NCBI GenBank assembly: GCA_016219175.1
Contig: JACRCD010000045.1
Span: 1 to 64,000 of the forward strand
Direction of reading: 5' to 3'
Source of the DNA: Deltaproteobacteria bacterium
GTDB lineage: Bacteria; Desulfobacterota; Desulfobulbia; Desulfobulbales; SURF-16
Length of the DNA: 64,000 bases
This document shows, in pieces, positions 17,158 through 26,854 of the stretch. The position numbers were made by a program, and so were the translations under genes. Below the pieces are notes generated by a model. The model was not told the DNA's origin. It did not search any database and saw only the letters and a program-made list of their open reading frames with translations. The number at the start of each line of letters is the position of its first letter. The first letter of the stretch is position 1.

Positions 17158-18351
17158 ATGCTGCTGATTGATATTAATGCCTGTATTGGCTGTGGTCTCT
17201 GTGAAGCAAATTGTGCATTTGCCGCGATTCGCGTGGTTGATGGCATTGCCGAGGTTAACGAGAATTGCACCTTGTGCGGCGCGTGCGTTGATTTCTGCGA
17301 GGCCGGTGCTTTGCAGATTGAGGGCAGGGAAGAGGCGGTCAAGGATGATCTCTCGCAATGGACGGGAATCTGGGTGTTTACCGAGTATCGCCATGGCAGG
17401 GTTGCCCCGGTATCCTATGAGTTGCTTGGCGCCGGCCGCAAACTTGCTGACCGGAAAGGCGTATTATTGTCAGCCGTGCTGTTAACGGACAGTGCCGGAG
17501 AGGTGCCGGGGGAGCTTATTTCTTATGGCGCGGACCAAGTCTATGTTGTTGAAGATCAGGGTTTTGCGCAATTTACCGATGATGTTTACGGAAACGCATT
17601 GGAGGATCTCGCCCGTCAGTATAAACCGGAAGTTATTCTTGCCGGAGCAACGGCAATCGGCCGCTCGTTTATCCCCAGAGTGGCGACATCGCTTAAAACA
17701 GGCCTCACCGCGGACTGCACGCAGCTCGACATCCAGGAGGAGGATGGCGTTCTGCTGCAGACCCGTCCGGCCTTTGGCGGTAATATCATGGCTACCATTG
17801 CCTGCACCGGCAGGCGTCCGCAGATGGCGACGGTGCGCCCGCTGGTCATGAAGGCCAACGCACCTGATCCCGGGCGGCAAGGTAAGATCATGCGTTGTGC
17901 CATTGCCCCTGACCGGCTGCTGTCCCGCATCAAAGTCCGGAATTTTTTCCCGTTGGCGGGTGATCAGGTCAAGCTGAATGAAGCGGATATTGTCGTGGCC
18001 GGCGGCAGAGGCCTTGAAAGTGAAAAGGGCTTTCTGCTCATTGCTGAATTGGCCCAGGAACTCGGGGGCGCTGTAGCGGCATCCCGGGCAGCCGTTGACA
18101 GCGGCTGGATAGCCTATCCCCATCAGGTGGGACAGACCGGCAAAACAGTCAGTCCGAAGGTTTATATTGCCTGTGGAATTTCCGGGGCAATTCAGCATCT
18201 TGTAGGCATGCAGTCCTCCGATACAATCGTGGCCATCAACAGAGATGCCAACGCCCCGATTTTTGATGTGGCTGCCTACGGTGTTGTTGGCGATGTTTTT
18301 GAAATTCTGCCGAAATTGATTGATAAAATAAAAGAAACCCGCGCCTCATAA
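17158..18351 (+). CDS. etfA: electron transfer flavoprotein alpha subunit with N-terminal 2[4Fe-4S] ferredoxin domain
   Basis: Large Etf subunit preceded by a ferredoxin-like domain. The first 60 residues hold two cysteine sets, CIGCGLCEANC and CTLCGACVDFC, each suited to a [4Fe-4S] cluster. The Etf alpha part follows from about residue 70, with GRSFIPRVAT, LTADCTQLDI, TRPAFGGNIMATI and the FAD-binding C-terminal segment VAGGRGL...VGQTGKTVSPKVYIACGISGAIQH (near 280-345). Length 397. The fused clusters suggest electron exchange with ferredoxin or a membrane quinone oxidoreductase. Confidence 0.94.
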   Translation: MLLIDINACIGCGLCEANCAFAAIRVVDGIAEVNENCTLCGACVDFCEAGALQIEGREEAVKDDLSQWTGIWVFTEYRHGRVAPVSYELLGAGRKLADRKGVLLSAVLLTDSAGEVPGELISYGADQVYVVEDQGFAQFTDDVYGNALEDLARQYKPEVILAGATAIGRSFIPRVATSLKTGLTADCTQLDIQEEDGVLLQTRPAFGGNIMATIACTGRRPQMATVRPLVMKANAPDPGRQGKIMRCAIAPDRLLSRIKVRNFFPLAGDQVKLNEADIVVAGGRGLESEKGFLLIAELAQELGGAVAASRAAVDSGWIAYPHQVGQTGKTVSPKVYIACGISGAIQHLVGMQSSDTIVAINRDANAPIFDVAAYGVVGDVFEILPKLIDKIKETRAS

Positions 18352-18381
18352 ATACGTGGCAGTGAAGCCGAAACGACTGAA

Positions 18382-19137
18382 ATGAAGAATATGACATTGG
18401 AAGGAAAAATTGCCGTTGTTACAGGCGGCAGCCGGGGAATCGGCAGAGCCGTCTGTCTGCGCCTTGCCGGCATGGGCGCCACCGTGGTCGTCAATTATGT
18501 GAGCAGACCCGATGCCGCGGAATCGACTGTTGCTGAAATTATCAGCAATGGAGGCAAGGGTGCGGCCTATCAGTTTGATGTTTCAAGTTCCGATCAGGTG
18601 CAGTCGGCTTTCAAGCAGATATTGGCTGATTTCGGTCACATAGATATTCTTGTCAATAATGCCGGCATAACCCGCGATGGTCTCGTTGCCATGATGAAGG
18701 AACAGGCCTGGGATGAGGTTATTGACACGAATCTCAAAGGCGCTTTTCATTGCATCAAGGCCGTCAGCCGGCCGATGATGAAGCAGCGCTGGGGAAGGAT
18801 CGTCTCCATCGCCTCGGTAATCGGCTTTGCCGGAAATGCCGGACAGGCAAATTATGCGGCCGCCAAGGCGGGCATGGTGGGACTGACCCGTTCCGTGGCA
18901 AGGGAGCTTGCCTCCCGGGGGGTCACTGTGAATGGTGTTGCCCCCGGCTACATTGATACCGATATGACAAAAGAGTTGCCGCCGGAGGTAACTGAAAAAA
19001 TTAAAGCTGAAATACCCATGAATTCCTTGGGCACTGTTGAGGATGTGGCTGCGGCTGTTGCTTATCTGGTTTCAGATGAATCTCGATATGTCACCGGTCA
19101 GTTTATCCATGTCAATGGTGGCATGTTCATGGGATAG
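18382..19137 (+). CDS. fabG: 3-oxoacyl-ACP reductase FabG
   Basis: NADPH-dependent reductase of the elongation cycle, short-chain dehydrogenase fold, 251 residues. The nucleotide-binding TGGSRGIGRA is at about residues 14-23, NNAG near 92, the catalytic Ser in SIASVIG, and the YAAAK Tyr/Lys pair near 158-162; the C-terminus YVTGQFIHVNGG is typical. It stands after etfA and before acpP, restoring the standard fab order. Confidence 0.95.
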   Translation: MKNMTLEGKIAVVTGGSRGIGRAVCLRLAGMGATVVVNYVSRPDAAESTVAEIISNGGKGAAYQFDVSSSDQVQSAFKQILADFGHIDILVNNAGITRDGLVAMMKEQAWDEVIDTNLKGAFHCIKAVSRPMMKQRWGRIVSIASVIGFAGNAGQANYAAAKAGMVGLTRSVARELASRGVTVNGVAPGYIDTDMTKELPPEVTEKIKAEIPMNSLGTVEDVAAAVAYLVSDESRYVTGQFIHVNGGMFMG

Positions 19138-19217
19138 GGGAAGGGGCCTGAAGAAGAAGGTGATACGTGTTTCTTTCGGGCAATATGAGTGTTGTTAGGA
19201 TAAAGAAGGAGAAAATT

Positions 19218-19448
19218 ATGTCTAAAGAAGAAAAACTTATTGATATTATTGTTGAGCAGCTCAGTGTTGACAGAGCTAAAGTTATCCCTGCCGCCTCTTT
19301 TGTGGACGATCTTGGGGCTGACTCTCTGGATCTTGTTGAGCTGATTATGGCCATGGAAGAGGCCTTTGATACGGAGATTCCCGATGATGTTGCTGAAAAG
19401 ATCACAACTGTTCAGCATGCGATTGATCATATTAACTCGTTGAAGTAG
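19218..19448 (+). CDS. acpP: acyl carrier protein
   Basis: Acyl carrier protein of 76 residues, strongly acidic. Ser36 in the [10 protein letters not shown] motif takes the phosphopantetheine arm. The ATG at 19218 follows a good ribosome site (AAGGAG, 7 nt upstream); an ATG at 19167 in the same frame would add 17 untypical residues. Lies between fabG and fabF. Confidence 0.97.
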   Translation: MSKEEKLIDIIVEQLSVDRAKVIPAASFVDDLGADSLDLVELIMAMEEAFDTEIPDDVAEKITTVQHAIDHINSLK

Positions 19449-19579
19449 TTTTACGTCTGATTTGCTGTTTTTAGGCCTGATATTCATTGATGAGCTTTTT
19501 TGCATTATGAAATTTACCGCTGTATTTTTTTCGCCTAATGATTCAGGATATTGGCAAAGTGTAGCTGTCGAGGTTGCGA

Positions 19580-20821
19580 ATGGCTAGAAGAGTGGTTGTT
19601 ACCGGTTTGGGCTTGGTTACCCCTTTGGGTACCGGAGTTGAAAAAACATGGAATGGACTTTGCGCCGGGAAAAGCGGTGTCGCCCTGATTACCCGCTTTG
19701 ATACCAGCGATTACGCGGTGAAAATTGCCGCGGAAGTCAAGGATTTCAATGTTGAGGATTTCATTGACCCGAAAACGGCCAAGCATCTGGAACTCTTTGT
19801 GCAGTATGCCGTTGCCGCGGCAGAGATGGCGCTCAGCGACGCGGGGTTTGCCATAACGGAGGAAAACTCCGCCAGGGTTGGGGTCATCACCGGCTGTGGT
19901 CTCGGCGGCCTGCCGACCATTGAAAAATATCACCAGATCTGCCTGGAGAGGGGTCCGAAGCGAATTACCCCCTTTTTTATCCCCATGGTCATTCCCAACA
20001 TGGGCGCCGGCCAGATATCCATAGTGAAAAAGATCAAGGGTCCGAACATGTCGGTGACGACAGCATGCGCCGCCGGCACGCATGCTGTCGGCGAAGCATT
20101 CCGCATGATCAGTAATGGCAGCTGTGATGCTGCCCTGACAGGAGGAAGCGAATCTGTTGTCTGCCCGCTTGCCGTGGGTGGATTTAATGCCATGAAGGCT
20201 CTGTCAAAGCGCAATGACTGCCCGGAAAAGGCTTCGCGCCCCTTTGACCGCGATCGTGACGGGTTTATCATAGCCGAGGGAGCGGGAATTCTTCTCCTTG
20301 AGGAACTTGAGCACGCCAAAGCCCGCGGCGCCAAGATTTATGCGGAAATGGCAGGCTACGGTCTCTCCGGAGACGGCTTTCATATGGCCGCGCCTCCAGA
20401 GGACGGTGATGGGGCTGCGCGCTGCATGGCGATGGCCTTGAAGGATGCGGGCATGAATCCCGGGGCAATTGACTATATCAATGCCCATGGAACCTCAACG
20501 CCGTTAAATGATGTGGTCGAGACCCGGGCCATCAAGCGTGTTTTCGGCGATCATGCCCTGAAGCTTGCGGTGAGTTCAACAAAATCCATGACCGGTCATA
20601 TGCTTGGCGGCGCGGGAGGCATTGAATCCGTTTTTACGGCCCTATCTATTCATAAGCAGGTTATTCCTCCCACGGCTAATCTTGAAAATCCTGATCCGGA
20701 ATGTGATCTTGATTATGTGCCGGGTAGCGCCAGAGAGACAAAAATACGGGCGGCTATGTCCAATTCCTTTGGTTTTGGCGGAACAAATGCCGTGATTATC
20801 ATGAAGCGCTTTGAGGGCTGA
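19580..20821 (+). CDS. fabF: beta-ketoacyl-ACP synthase II FabF
   Basis: Chain-elongating condensing enzyme, 413 residues. The Cys-His-His triad is Cys163 in TACAAGTH, His303 in NAHGTSTP and His340 in TGHMLGGAGG. The ATG at 19580 has GAGG 6 nt upstream and is preferred to a TTG at 19574. A 131-nt gap separates it from acpP with nothing clear in it. Its stop lies 3 nt before the rpiB start. Confidence 0.97.
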   Translation: MARRVVVTGLGLVTPLGTGVEKTWNGLCAGKSGVALITRFDTSDYAVKIAAEVKDFNVEDFIDPKTAKHLELFVQYAVAAAEMALSDAGFAITEENSARVGVITGCGLGGLPTIEKYHQICLERGPKRITPFFIPMVIPNMGAGQISIVKKIKGPNMSVTTACAAGTHAVGEAFRMISNGSCDAALTGGSESVVCPLAVGGFNAMKALSKRNDCPEKASRPFDRDRDGFIIAEGAGILLLEELEHAKARGAKIYAEMAGYGLSGDGFHMAAPPEDGDGAARCMAMALKDAGMNPGAIDYINAHGTSTPLNDVVETRAIKRVFGDHALKLAVSSTKSMTGHMLGGAGGIESVFTALSIHKQVIPPTANLENPDPECDLDYVPGSARETKIRAAMSNSFGFGGTNAVIIMKRFEG

Positions 20822-20824
20822 GAC

Positions 20825-21247
20825 GTGAAGATAGCAATAGGATGTGATCACGGCGGTATCGCCTTAAAAAATGTCATCCTTTCTCTGCTTTCGGAATTGG
20901 GACATGAGATTTCCGATCAGGGAACGGATTCAGAAATATCCGTTGATTACCCGCGCTATGCTAAATCCGTATGTGATCTGGTGGCAGCCAATGCGTGTGA
21001 TTGCGGGATCCTGATCTGCGGCACCGGTATCGGCATGTCAATGGCTGCCAATCGCAATAACAAGATCAGAGCGGCATTATGCGGTGATCTGTATACCGCC
21101 AGGTTGAGTCGTGAACATAACAATGCTAATGTGTTATGTCTCGGAGCCAGGGTGACCGGACCCGGACTGGCTGAAGAAATCGTCCGCGTCTGGCTCTCCA
21201 CGGAATTTGCCGGGGATCGTCATCTGCGGCGGATAGAGATGTTTTAA
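20825..21247 (+). CDS. rpiB: ribose 5-phosphate isomerase B
   Basis: RpiB/LacAB-family sugar-phosphate isomerase, 140 residues, interconverting ribose 5-phosphate and ribulose 5-phosphate. Seen: GCDHGG at residues 6-11, the CGTGIGMSMAANR active-site loop near residues 65-77 with Cys65, and the NDANVLCLGAR-like segment (here NNANVLCLGAR). GTG start just after fabF. This fabF-rpiB-glyA order is common in deltaproteobacteria. Confidence 0.93.
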   Translation: MKIAIGCDHGGIALKNVILSLLSELGHEISDQGTDSEISVDYPRYAKSVCDLVAANACDCGILICGTGIGMSMAANRNNKIRAALCGDLYTARLSREHNNANVLCLGARVTGPGLAEEIVRVWLSTEFAGDRHLRRIEMF

Positions 21248-21318
21248 CAGTTATTTAAACTATATTCCAAAATGATACAAAATCTGAGTACTGATTTCTC
21301 AGACCAAAAGAGCAGAGC

Positions 21319-22575
21319 ATGTCATTTTTAAAGCATACAGACCCGGCAGTGTATCGTGCTATCAGATATGAACTTGAAAGGCAGACCAATCAGCTGGAGC
21401 TGATCGCCTCTGAAAATATTGTCAGCACCGCGGTGCTTGAGGCGCAGGGATCCATTTTCACCAACAAATACGCTGAAGGCTATCCCGGCAAAAGGTATTA
21501 CGGCGGTTGTGAGTATGCTGATGAGGTAGAGTTGCTCGCCATAAACCGGGCCATGGAACTCTTCGGAGCGGAATATGCCAATGTGCAGCCCCATTCCGGC
21601 AGTCAGGCCAATATGGCTGTCTATTTTGCCAGCCTTGAACCAGGCGATAAGGTTCTTGGCATGGATCTGGCCCATGGCGGTCATCTGACCCATGGCAGCA
21701 GTGTTAATTTTTCCGGCCAGCTTTTTCATTTTGTCTCCTATGGGGTAAAAAAGGAAACCGGTCAGATTGATATGAATGAGGTTGAGCGTATCGCTCTTGC
21801 CGAAAGACCGAAGATGATAGTGGCCGGGGCCAGCGCCTACCCGAGGATTATCGATTTTGAGGGATTCCGCCGGATTGCGGATAAAATCAATGCCCTGTTC
21901 ATGGTTGATATGGCCCATATCGCGGGACTTGTGGCGGCAGGCCTCCATCCATCCCCGATTCCTCATGCCCATTTTGTGACGACCACTACCCATAAAACCA
22001 TGCGTGGCCCCCGCGGTGGGTTGATCCTGGCCAAGGAAGAGTTCGGGAAAAAGCTGAACAGCAAAATTTTTCCGGGTATCCAGGGAGGGCCATTGGTGCA
22101 CGTCATTGCCGCCAAGGCAGTAAGCTTCAAGGAGGCCATGGGCGAGGAATTTAAAAAGTATCAGCAGCAGGTGGTAATCAATGCCAGGGCATTGGGCGAA
22201 AATCTGAAACAATTCGGATTCCGGCTGGTGAGCAACGGCACGGATAATCATCTTCTGCTGGTGGATTTAAATAACAAGAATATCACCGGCAAACTCGCGG
22301 AAAAAGCACTGGAAGATGCAGGGCTCACAGTCAATAAAAACGCCATACCCTTTGACACCCAGAGCCGGTTTGTCACCGGCGGCATCAGAATCGGTACTCC
22401 GGCTGTAACCACCAGGGGGTTGAAGGAGCCGGAAATGGCGCGTATCGCTGACTGGATCAACCGGGCGATTGTCAATCGGGACAACAAGGAAGAACTGGCG
22501 GCCATTCGTCTTGAAGTGCGGATGCTTTGCGCCGCCTTTCCTCTGTATCCTGATTTAGTACGCGATGATGATTGA
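21319..22575 (+). CDS. glyA: serine hydroxymethyltransferase
   Basis: PLP enzyme converting serine and tetrahydrofolate to glycine and methylene-tetrahydrofolate. 418 residues. The PLP lysine is in [14 protein letters not shown] near residue 227; other marks are [24 protein letters not shown] and MAHIAGLVA. Its last bases overlap the dCMP deaminase start, so those genes are coupled, linking one-carbon supply with deoxynucleotide metabolism. Confidence 0.97.
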   Translation: MSFLKHTDPAVYRAIRYELERQTNQLELIASENIVSTAVLEAQGSIFTNKYAEGYPGKRYYGGCEYADEVELLAINRAMELFGAEYANVQPHSGSQANMAVYFASLEPGDKVLGMDLAHGGHLTHGSSVNFSGQLFHFVSYGVKKETGQIDMNEVERIALAERPKMIVAGASAYPRIIDFEGFRRIADKINALFMVDMAHIAGLVAAGLHPSPIPHAHFVTTTTHKTMRGPRGGLILAKEEFGKKLNSKIFPGIQGGPLVHVIAAKAVSFKEAMGEEFKKYQQQVVINARALGENLKQFGFRLVSNGTDNHLLLVDLNNKNITGKLAEKALEDAGLTVNKNAIPFDTQSRFVTGGIRIGTPAVTTRGLKEPEMARIADWINRAIVNRDNKEELAAIRLEVRMLCAAFPLYPDLVRDDD

Positions 22576-23032
22576 TGTCACCCAGCGACCGTCATGGTCA
22601 GAATATTTTCTTGCCATTACCGAGCTTGTCGCCCAGCGTTCCACCTGTACGCGGCGGAAGGTCGGAGCAATACTGGTGCGTGATAGACGGATTATCGCCA
22701 CGGGGTACAACGGCGCCCCGACCAAGGTGAGACATTGCCTTGAGGTAGGATGTCTGCGTGACCAGCAGAATATCCCTTCAGGTGAGCGGCATGAGCTGTG
22801 CCGGGGGCTGCATGCCGAACAGAATGCTATTATTCAGGCTGCTCTTCATGGTGTAAGTGTTGAAAATTCCACTGTTTATTGCACTAACATGCCATGCTCG
22901 ATATGCAGCAAGATGCTGATTAATGCCCGAGTCAAAGCCATTTACTACCGGGACGGATATGCCGATATGCTCGCTGCATCCATGCTGGCCGAGGCAGGCG
23001 TTCCCCTTATCCAGATGGAGAAAACCGGCTGA
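22565..23032 (+). CDS. comEB: dCMP deaminase (ComEB family)
   Basis: Zinc deaminase making dUMP from dCMP; 155 residues. The zinc site is HAEQNAI (His-Ala-Glu) near residues 80-86 and PCSICSKML (Cys..Cys) near 108-116. Starts with tandem ATGs at 22565 and 22568, overlapping the end of glyA by 11 nt. Lies before nrdR, in keeping with a nucleotide-metabolism group. Confidence 0.93.
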   Translation: MMIDVTQRPSWSEYFLAITELVAQRSTCTRRKVGAILVRDRRIIATGYNGAPTKVRHCLEVGCLRDQQNIPSGERHELCRGLHAEQNAIIQAALHGVSVENSTVYCTNMPCSICSKMLINARVKAIYYRDGYADMLAASMLAEAGVPLIQMEKTG

Positions 23033-23141
23033 TCGGCCGCCCATATTTTCATTAAACAAGCGCCCAGGCAGCGGCCACGGAGACTTTTTATTCTCTTTGT
23101 GGCCTTTGTTACATTTAAAAGATTATCGCAGGCAAAAAAAG

Positions 23142-23621
23142 ATGAAATGTCCTTACTGTGGCCATCTTGAAAACAAGGTGGTTGATTCCCGCCTCAATAA
23201 AGACTACACCATTACCCGCCGCCGCCGTTTGTGCGACTCCTGTGGCAGACGTTTCACCACCTATGAAAGGCTGGAGGTGACGATGCCCATGCTCATAAAA
23301 AAAGATGACCGTCGTGAGGCCTGGGATCGTGACAAGGTTGTTGCCGGGCTCAAGAAAGCCTGTGAAAAACGCCCTGTCAGCATGACTCAGCTGGAAGAAT
23401 TTGTTGATAATCTCGAAAGAGAATTGCAGGACATGGGAGAAAAGGAGATACCGGTGCGAATTGTAGGGGCGCGGGTTATGGATGCCCTGCGCAGTATCGA
23501 TGAGGTGGCCTATGTCCGCTTTGCCTCGGTTTACCGGCAATTCAAGGATTTAAATGAGTTCATGGAAGAACTAAAGGGGCTGCTTGGCGGCCGGGAAAAT
23601 GAAAAGAGCGACGGATCCTGA
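23142..23621 (+). CDS. nrdR: transcriptional repressor NrdR
   Basis: ATP/dATP-sensing repressor of ribonucleotide reductase genes, 159 residues. The N-terminal zinc ribbon is MKCPYCG...CDSCGRRFTTYER (Cys3, Cys6, then a pair near residues 31 and 34), followed by an ATP-cone domain from about residue 46 (VIKKDDRRE-like: LIKKDDRREAWDRDKV). The ATG at 23142 gives the exact family N-terminus; the open frame upstream is not coding. It overlaps the start region of ribD. Confidence 0.96.
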   Translation: MKCPYCGHLENKVVDSRLNKDYTITRRRRLCDSCGRRFTTYERLEVTMPMLIKKDDRREAWDRDKVVAGLKKACEKRPVSMTQLEEFVDNLERELQDMGEKEIPVRIVGARVMDALRSIDEVAYVRFASVYRQFKDLNEFMEELKGLLGGRENEKSDGS

Positions 23622-24753
23622 CGCTGCCTTTATGAAAATGGCCCTGCGCGAGGCTCGCAAAGGGTTGGGGAGAACCTCCCCTAATCCCGCTGTGGGCGCT
23701 GTCGTGGTAAAAAATGGCAAGTTTATTGCCAGCGGCTACCATAAAAAAGCCGGCACCCCCCATGCGGAAATTCACGCCCTGCAAGCGGCTGGGGAGAAGG
23801 CCAGAGGGGCGACACTCTATGTCACTCTGGAACCATGTAATCATACAGGACGGACCCCCCCGTGCACCCAGACCATCATGGCCAGCGGCATCAGCAGGGT
23901 AGTGGTCGGCATGATCGACCCTAATCCTCTTGTCGCTGGTTCTGGCTGCGCTTTTCTGCAAAATAAGGGGATTGCGGTAAGAACGGATGTGCTGGCTGAG
24001 CAATGCCGGGCAATCAACTATCCTTTTATCAAGCATATCACAACCGGGTTGCCTTGGGTTATCATGAAGGCGGGCTGCAGTCTGGATGGACGAATTGCCG
24101 CGGCAAACGACAGAGGGGGCTGGATTACCTGCGAAAAGTCGAGGCATGAGGCGCATCGTTTGCGCAACCTCGTTGACGCGATCTTGATCGGCGCGGATAC
24201 GGCCATCACGGATAATCCTTCTCTGACCACCAGATTAAAGGGAAGAAAGGGAAAAGATCCCTTGCGCATTATCCTGGACAGCAAGCTGCGCCTTTCCCCC
24301 ACGGCAAGGATGCTTGGGCAGGACTCCGCAGCGCCAACCTGGATTTTCTGTTCCCGGGAAGCGGATATGGAAAAGGCAAAAAATCTGGAGAAGGCGGGGG
24401 CCAAAATCATCCGGGTGGCAAAAGGTCGAAACGGTTATCTCGATCTGCCAAGGATATTAAAAATTCTGGGTGACGCCCAGGTAAACAGCCTTCTGGTGGA
24501 GGGCGGCGGCCGGGTGCATGGTTCTTTTTTACGCGCCGGTCTGGTTGATCAGGTAACACTCTTTCTGGCCCCTCTTTTTTTGGGCGGCGATGCCGTTCCC
24601 GTAGTCGACAACTTCAGGCTGGCCGGTGCGCAAGAGGGCAGAAGATTTGTGCCCCAACGCATCAGACGTTTTGATGATGATGTGCTGATCGATGGCTTGT
24701 TCACCAGTGAATACGGATGGTCTGATCAACGTTTAAACGGTAAAACTCTTTAA
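23599..24753 (+). CDS. ribD: bifunctional riboflavin deaminase/reductase RibD
   Basis: Second and third steps of riboflavin synthesis in one protein of 384 residues. N-terminal deaminase: HAEIHAL and PCNHTGRTPPC hold the zinc ligands (about residues 54-93). C-terminal reductase from about 150: KAGCSLDGRIA, LIGADTAI.DNPSLTTR and VEGGGRVHGSFL. The ATG at 23599 is within nrdR; a TTG at 23584 is possible. It leads ribD-ribE-ribBA-ribH. No FMN riboswitch is seen upstream. Confidence 0.95.
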   Translation: MKRATDPDAAFMKMALREARKGLGRTSPNPAVGAVVVKNGKFIASGYHKKAGTPHAEIHALQAAGEKARGATLYVTLEPCNHTGRTPPCTQTIMASGISRVVVGMIDPNPLVAGSGCAFLQNKGIAVRTDVLAEQCRAINYPFIKHITTGLPWVIMKAGCSLDGRIAAANDRGGWITCEKSRHEAHRLRNLVDAILIGADTAITDNPSLTTRLKGRKGKDPLRIILDSKLRLSPTARMLGQDSAAPTWIFCSREADMEKAKNLEKAGAKIIRVAKGRNGYLDLPRILKILGDAQVNSLLVEGGGRVHGSFLRAGLVDQVTLFLAPLFLGGDAVPVVDNFRLAGAQEGRRFVPQRIRRFDDDVLIDGLFTSEYGWSDQRLNGKTL

Positions 24754-24761
24754 GTCTGCCC

Positions 24762-25421
24762 ATGTTTACAGGAATCATACAGGGAAAAGGCAAACTCCTG
24801 GAAAAGAGACCGTCAGGCGGCGGGATGGTTTTCGCGGTGGAGGCCGATTTCGATCTCACGGACCCGGTGGAAGGAGAGTCCATAGCCTGCAACGGCGTAT
24901 GTCTCACGGCCAAGAAGATTACAGGCCGCCGTTTCGAGGTTGATATTTCCCCTGAAAGCCTTTCCCGTACCAATCTCGGCACTGTTGCCGCCGGCATGAA
25001 AATGAATCTTGAACGGGCCTTGCGCTTAAGCGACCGGCTTGGCGGACATCTTGTCAGCGGCCACGTCGATGCCTGTGCAACCGTTCAGGAAAAAAGGCAT
25101 GAAGGAGACTTTGTCCGCTTCCATTTTGCTGTCCCGAAAGGACTGGGGCGCTATATCATTGAAAAGGGTTCCATCACCATTAACGGCATCAGTCTTACAG
25201 TCAATCACTGTGATGACCGCGCCTTTTCTGTCGCCATTATTCCCCATACCCTGCAGGTGACAACGCTGGGGGCGCTGAAACAGGGTGATCAGGTGAACAT
25301 CGAGGTTGATCTGATAGGAAAATACGTGGAAAAACTGCTGCAGGTTAAGGAAAAAGAGGGGGAGACCCGCCCCTCACGGATCAATCCTGCCTTCCTGGCG
25401 GAACACGGTTTTCTGAAATAG
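24762..25421 (+). CDS. ribE: riboflavin synthase alpha chain
   Basis: Dismutates two 6,7-dimethyl-8-ribityllumazines to riboflavin. 219 residues with the duplicated lumazine-binding barrel: first repeat begins MFTGII and contains GESIACNGVCLT; second contains GLGRYIIEKGSITINGISLT near residue 127-146. Eight nt after ribD. Confidence 0.96.
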   Translation: MFTGIIQGKGKLLEKRPSGGGMVFAVEADFDLTDPVEGESIACNGVCLTAKKITGRRFEVDISPESLSRTNLGTVAAGMKMNLERALRLSDRLGGHLVSGHVDACATVQEKRHEGDFVRFHFAVPKGLGRYIIEKGSITINGISLTVNHCDDRAFSVAIIPHTLQVTTLGALKQGDQVNIEVDLIGKYVEKLLQVKEKEGETRPSRINPAFLAEHGFLK

Positions 25422-25524
25422 CTGAAACAAAGACAGAAGACGGAATAACTGATTTTCTTGCTTTGCGTGTTCATTGTGGCTCCTGGGAAGTTATAATCTA
25501 ATATCGTTATTTTTAATTCTTATC

Positions 25525-25541
25525 ATCCGGCCCGGCCGGAT
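25525..25541 (+). promoter_or_regulatory. palindrome next to the ribBA ribosome binding site
   Basis: ATCCGGCC (25525-25532) and GGCCGGAT (25534-25541) form a perfect inverted repeat around one base, directly before the AGGTG ribosome site of ribBA. As RNA it could fold into a 6-bp stem with a 5-nt loop near the start codon; as DNA it is a two-fold symmetric site. Either could tune ribBA. Not a known FMN riboswitch. Confidence 0.35.
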
Positions 25542-25553
25542 CAGGTGAAAAAT

Positions 25554-26777
25554 ATGCCGGTAAGCAGTATCGAAGAAGTTATCGAAGACATCAGAGCAGG
25601 AAAAATGATCATTCTTGTTGATGATGAGGACAGGGAAAATGAAGGGGATCTGTACATGGCGGCTCAGATGGCAACCCCGGAGTCCATCAATTTCATGGCC
25701 ACGCACGGCAGGGGGCTGATCTGTCTGACCTTGACCCCCGAGCATCTGGAAAAGTTGCAGCTGCCCATGATGGTGCAGAACAACCAGTCGCCCTATCAGA
25801 CCGCCTTTACTGTAAGTATTGAGGCCCGTCATGGCGTCACCACCGGCATATCAGCCGCGGACCGGGCGCGAACCATTCAGACTGCCGTAGCACAGGATGT
25901 GAAGCCCGAAGACCTGGTCAGCCCAGGGCATATCTTTCCCTTACGGGCCAGGAGAGGCGGAGTGCTGGTCCGTACCGGACAGACCGAGGGGTCGGTTGAT
26001 ATTTCCAGGCTCGCCGGGCTTGCGCCCGCGGGGGTTATCTGTGAAATTATGAAAAATGACGGGACCATGGCCAGGATGCCGGATTTGCAGGTGTTTGCCA
26101 GGGAACATGGCTTAAAAATCGCCACTATTGCCGACCTGGTCGCCTACAGGATGAAAAAGGATAAGCTTGTTCACCGTGCCGCTGAAACAAAAATGCCCAC
26201 CCGTTATGGCGGGGAATTCCGGGCCGTTGTCTACACCAATGATGTCGATGACTATGAACACCTGGCCTTGGTCAAAGGGGATATCACCCCGGACAAGGAC
26301 GTGCTGGTCCGGGTCCATTCGGAATGTTTGACCGGCGATGTCTTCGGGTCCATGCGTTGCGATTGCGGAGGACAGCTTCAGGCTGCCATGCGCATGGTGA
26401 GCAAGGAGGGCTGCGGAGTCATTCTTTATATGCATCAGGAAGGCAGGGGAATCGGCCTGGTCAATAAGATCAAGGCCTATGCCCTGCAGGACAGCGGCCT
26501 GGATACCGTTGAGGCAAACCTCAAACTGGGTTTCAAGGCTGATCTGCGTGATTACGGCATCGGCGCCCAGATTCTTCGTGATCTGGGTGTCAGTAGAATG
26601 AAACTGATGACCAATAATCCCAAAAAAATCGTGGGACTTGAAGGATACGGTTTGCAGGTCGTGGACCGGGTGAAGATCGAGATGGATCCCGTTCCTGAAA
26701 ACCTGGGTTATCTGCGCTGTAAAAAGGATAAAATGGGCCATCTTCTTGAACTGAATGGTTCGGAAAGCGAGGGGTAA
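25554..26777 (+). CDS. ribBA: bifunctional DHBP synthase / GTP cyclohydrolase II RibBA
   Basis: Fused enzyme of 407 residues that makes both riboflavin precursors. RibB part: [11 protein letters not shown] near residue 25-35, THGRGLICL and [13 protein letters not shown]. RibA part from about 205: [19 protein letters not shown] with the zinc cysteines, HQEGRGIGL and the TNNPKK loop. ATG at 25554 has AGGTG 5 nt upstream; a GTG at 25545 would add three residues. The RibA active-site residues are present, so both halves look functional. Confidence 0.95.
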   Translation: MPVSSIEEVIEDIRAGKMIILVDDEDRENEGDLYMAAQMATPESINFMATHGRGLICLTLTPEHLEKLQLPMMVQNNQSPYQTAFTVSIEARHGVTTGISAADRARTIQTAVAQDVKPEDLVSPGHIFPLRARRGGVLVRTGQTEGSVDISRLAGLAPAGVICEIMKNDGTMARMPDLQVFAREHGLKIATIADLVAYRMKKDKLVHRAAETKMPTRYGGEFRAVVYTNDVDDYEHLALVKGDITPDKDVLVRVHSECLTGDVFGSMRCDCGGQLQAAMRMVSKEGCGVILYMHQEGRGIGLVNKIKAYALQDSGLDTVEANLKLGFKADLRDYGIGAQILRDLGVSRMKLMTNNPKKIVGLEGYGLQVVDRVKIEMDPVPENLGYLRCKKDKMGHLLELNGSESEG

Positions 26778-26854
26778 CCCGGCACTGTATAGATCTGCAG
26801 GATAATTTCTCAAGCTTAAAGTGTAAGAATCGAATAGACATGTGGAGCGGGTAA

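Noticed and set aside
22923-23141. Upstream extension of NrdR
   Set aside because: It covers the end of the dCMP deaminase gene; NrdR always begins at the MKCPYCG zinc ribbon.
24754-25553. FMN riboswitch for the rib genes
   Set aside because: Neither the gap before ribD nor the one before ribBA shows the conserved RFN element; only a short palindrome is seen.
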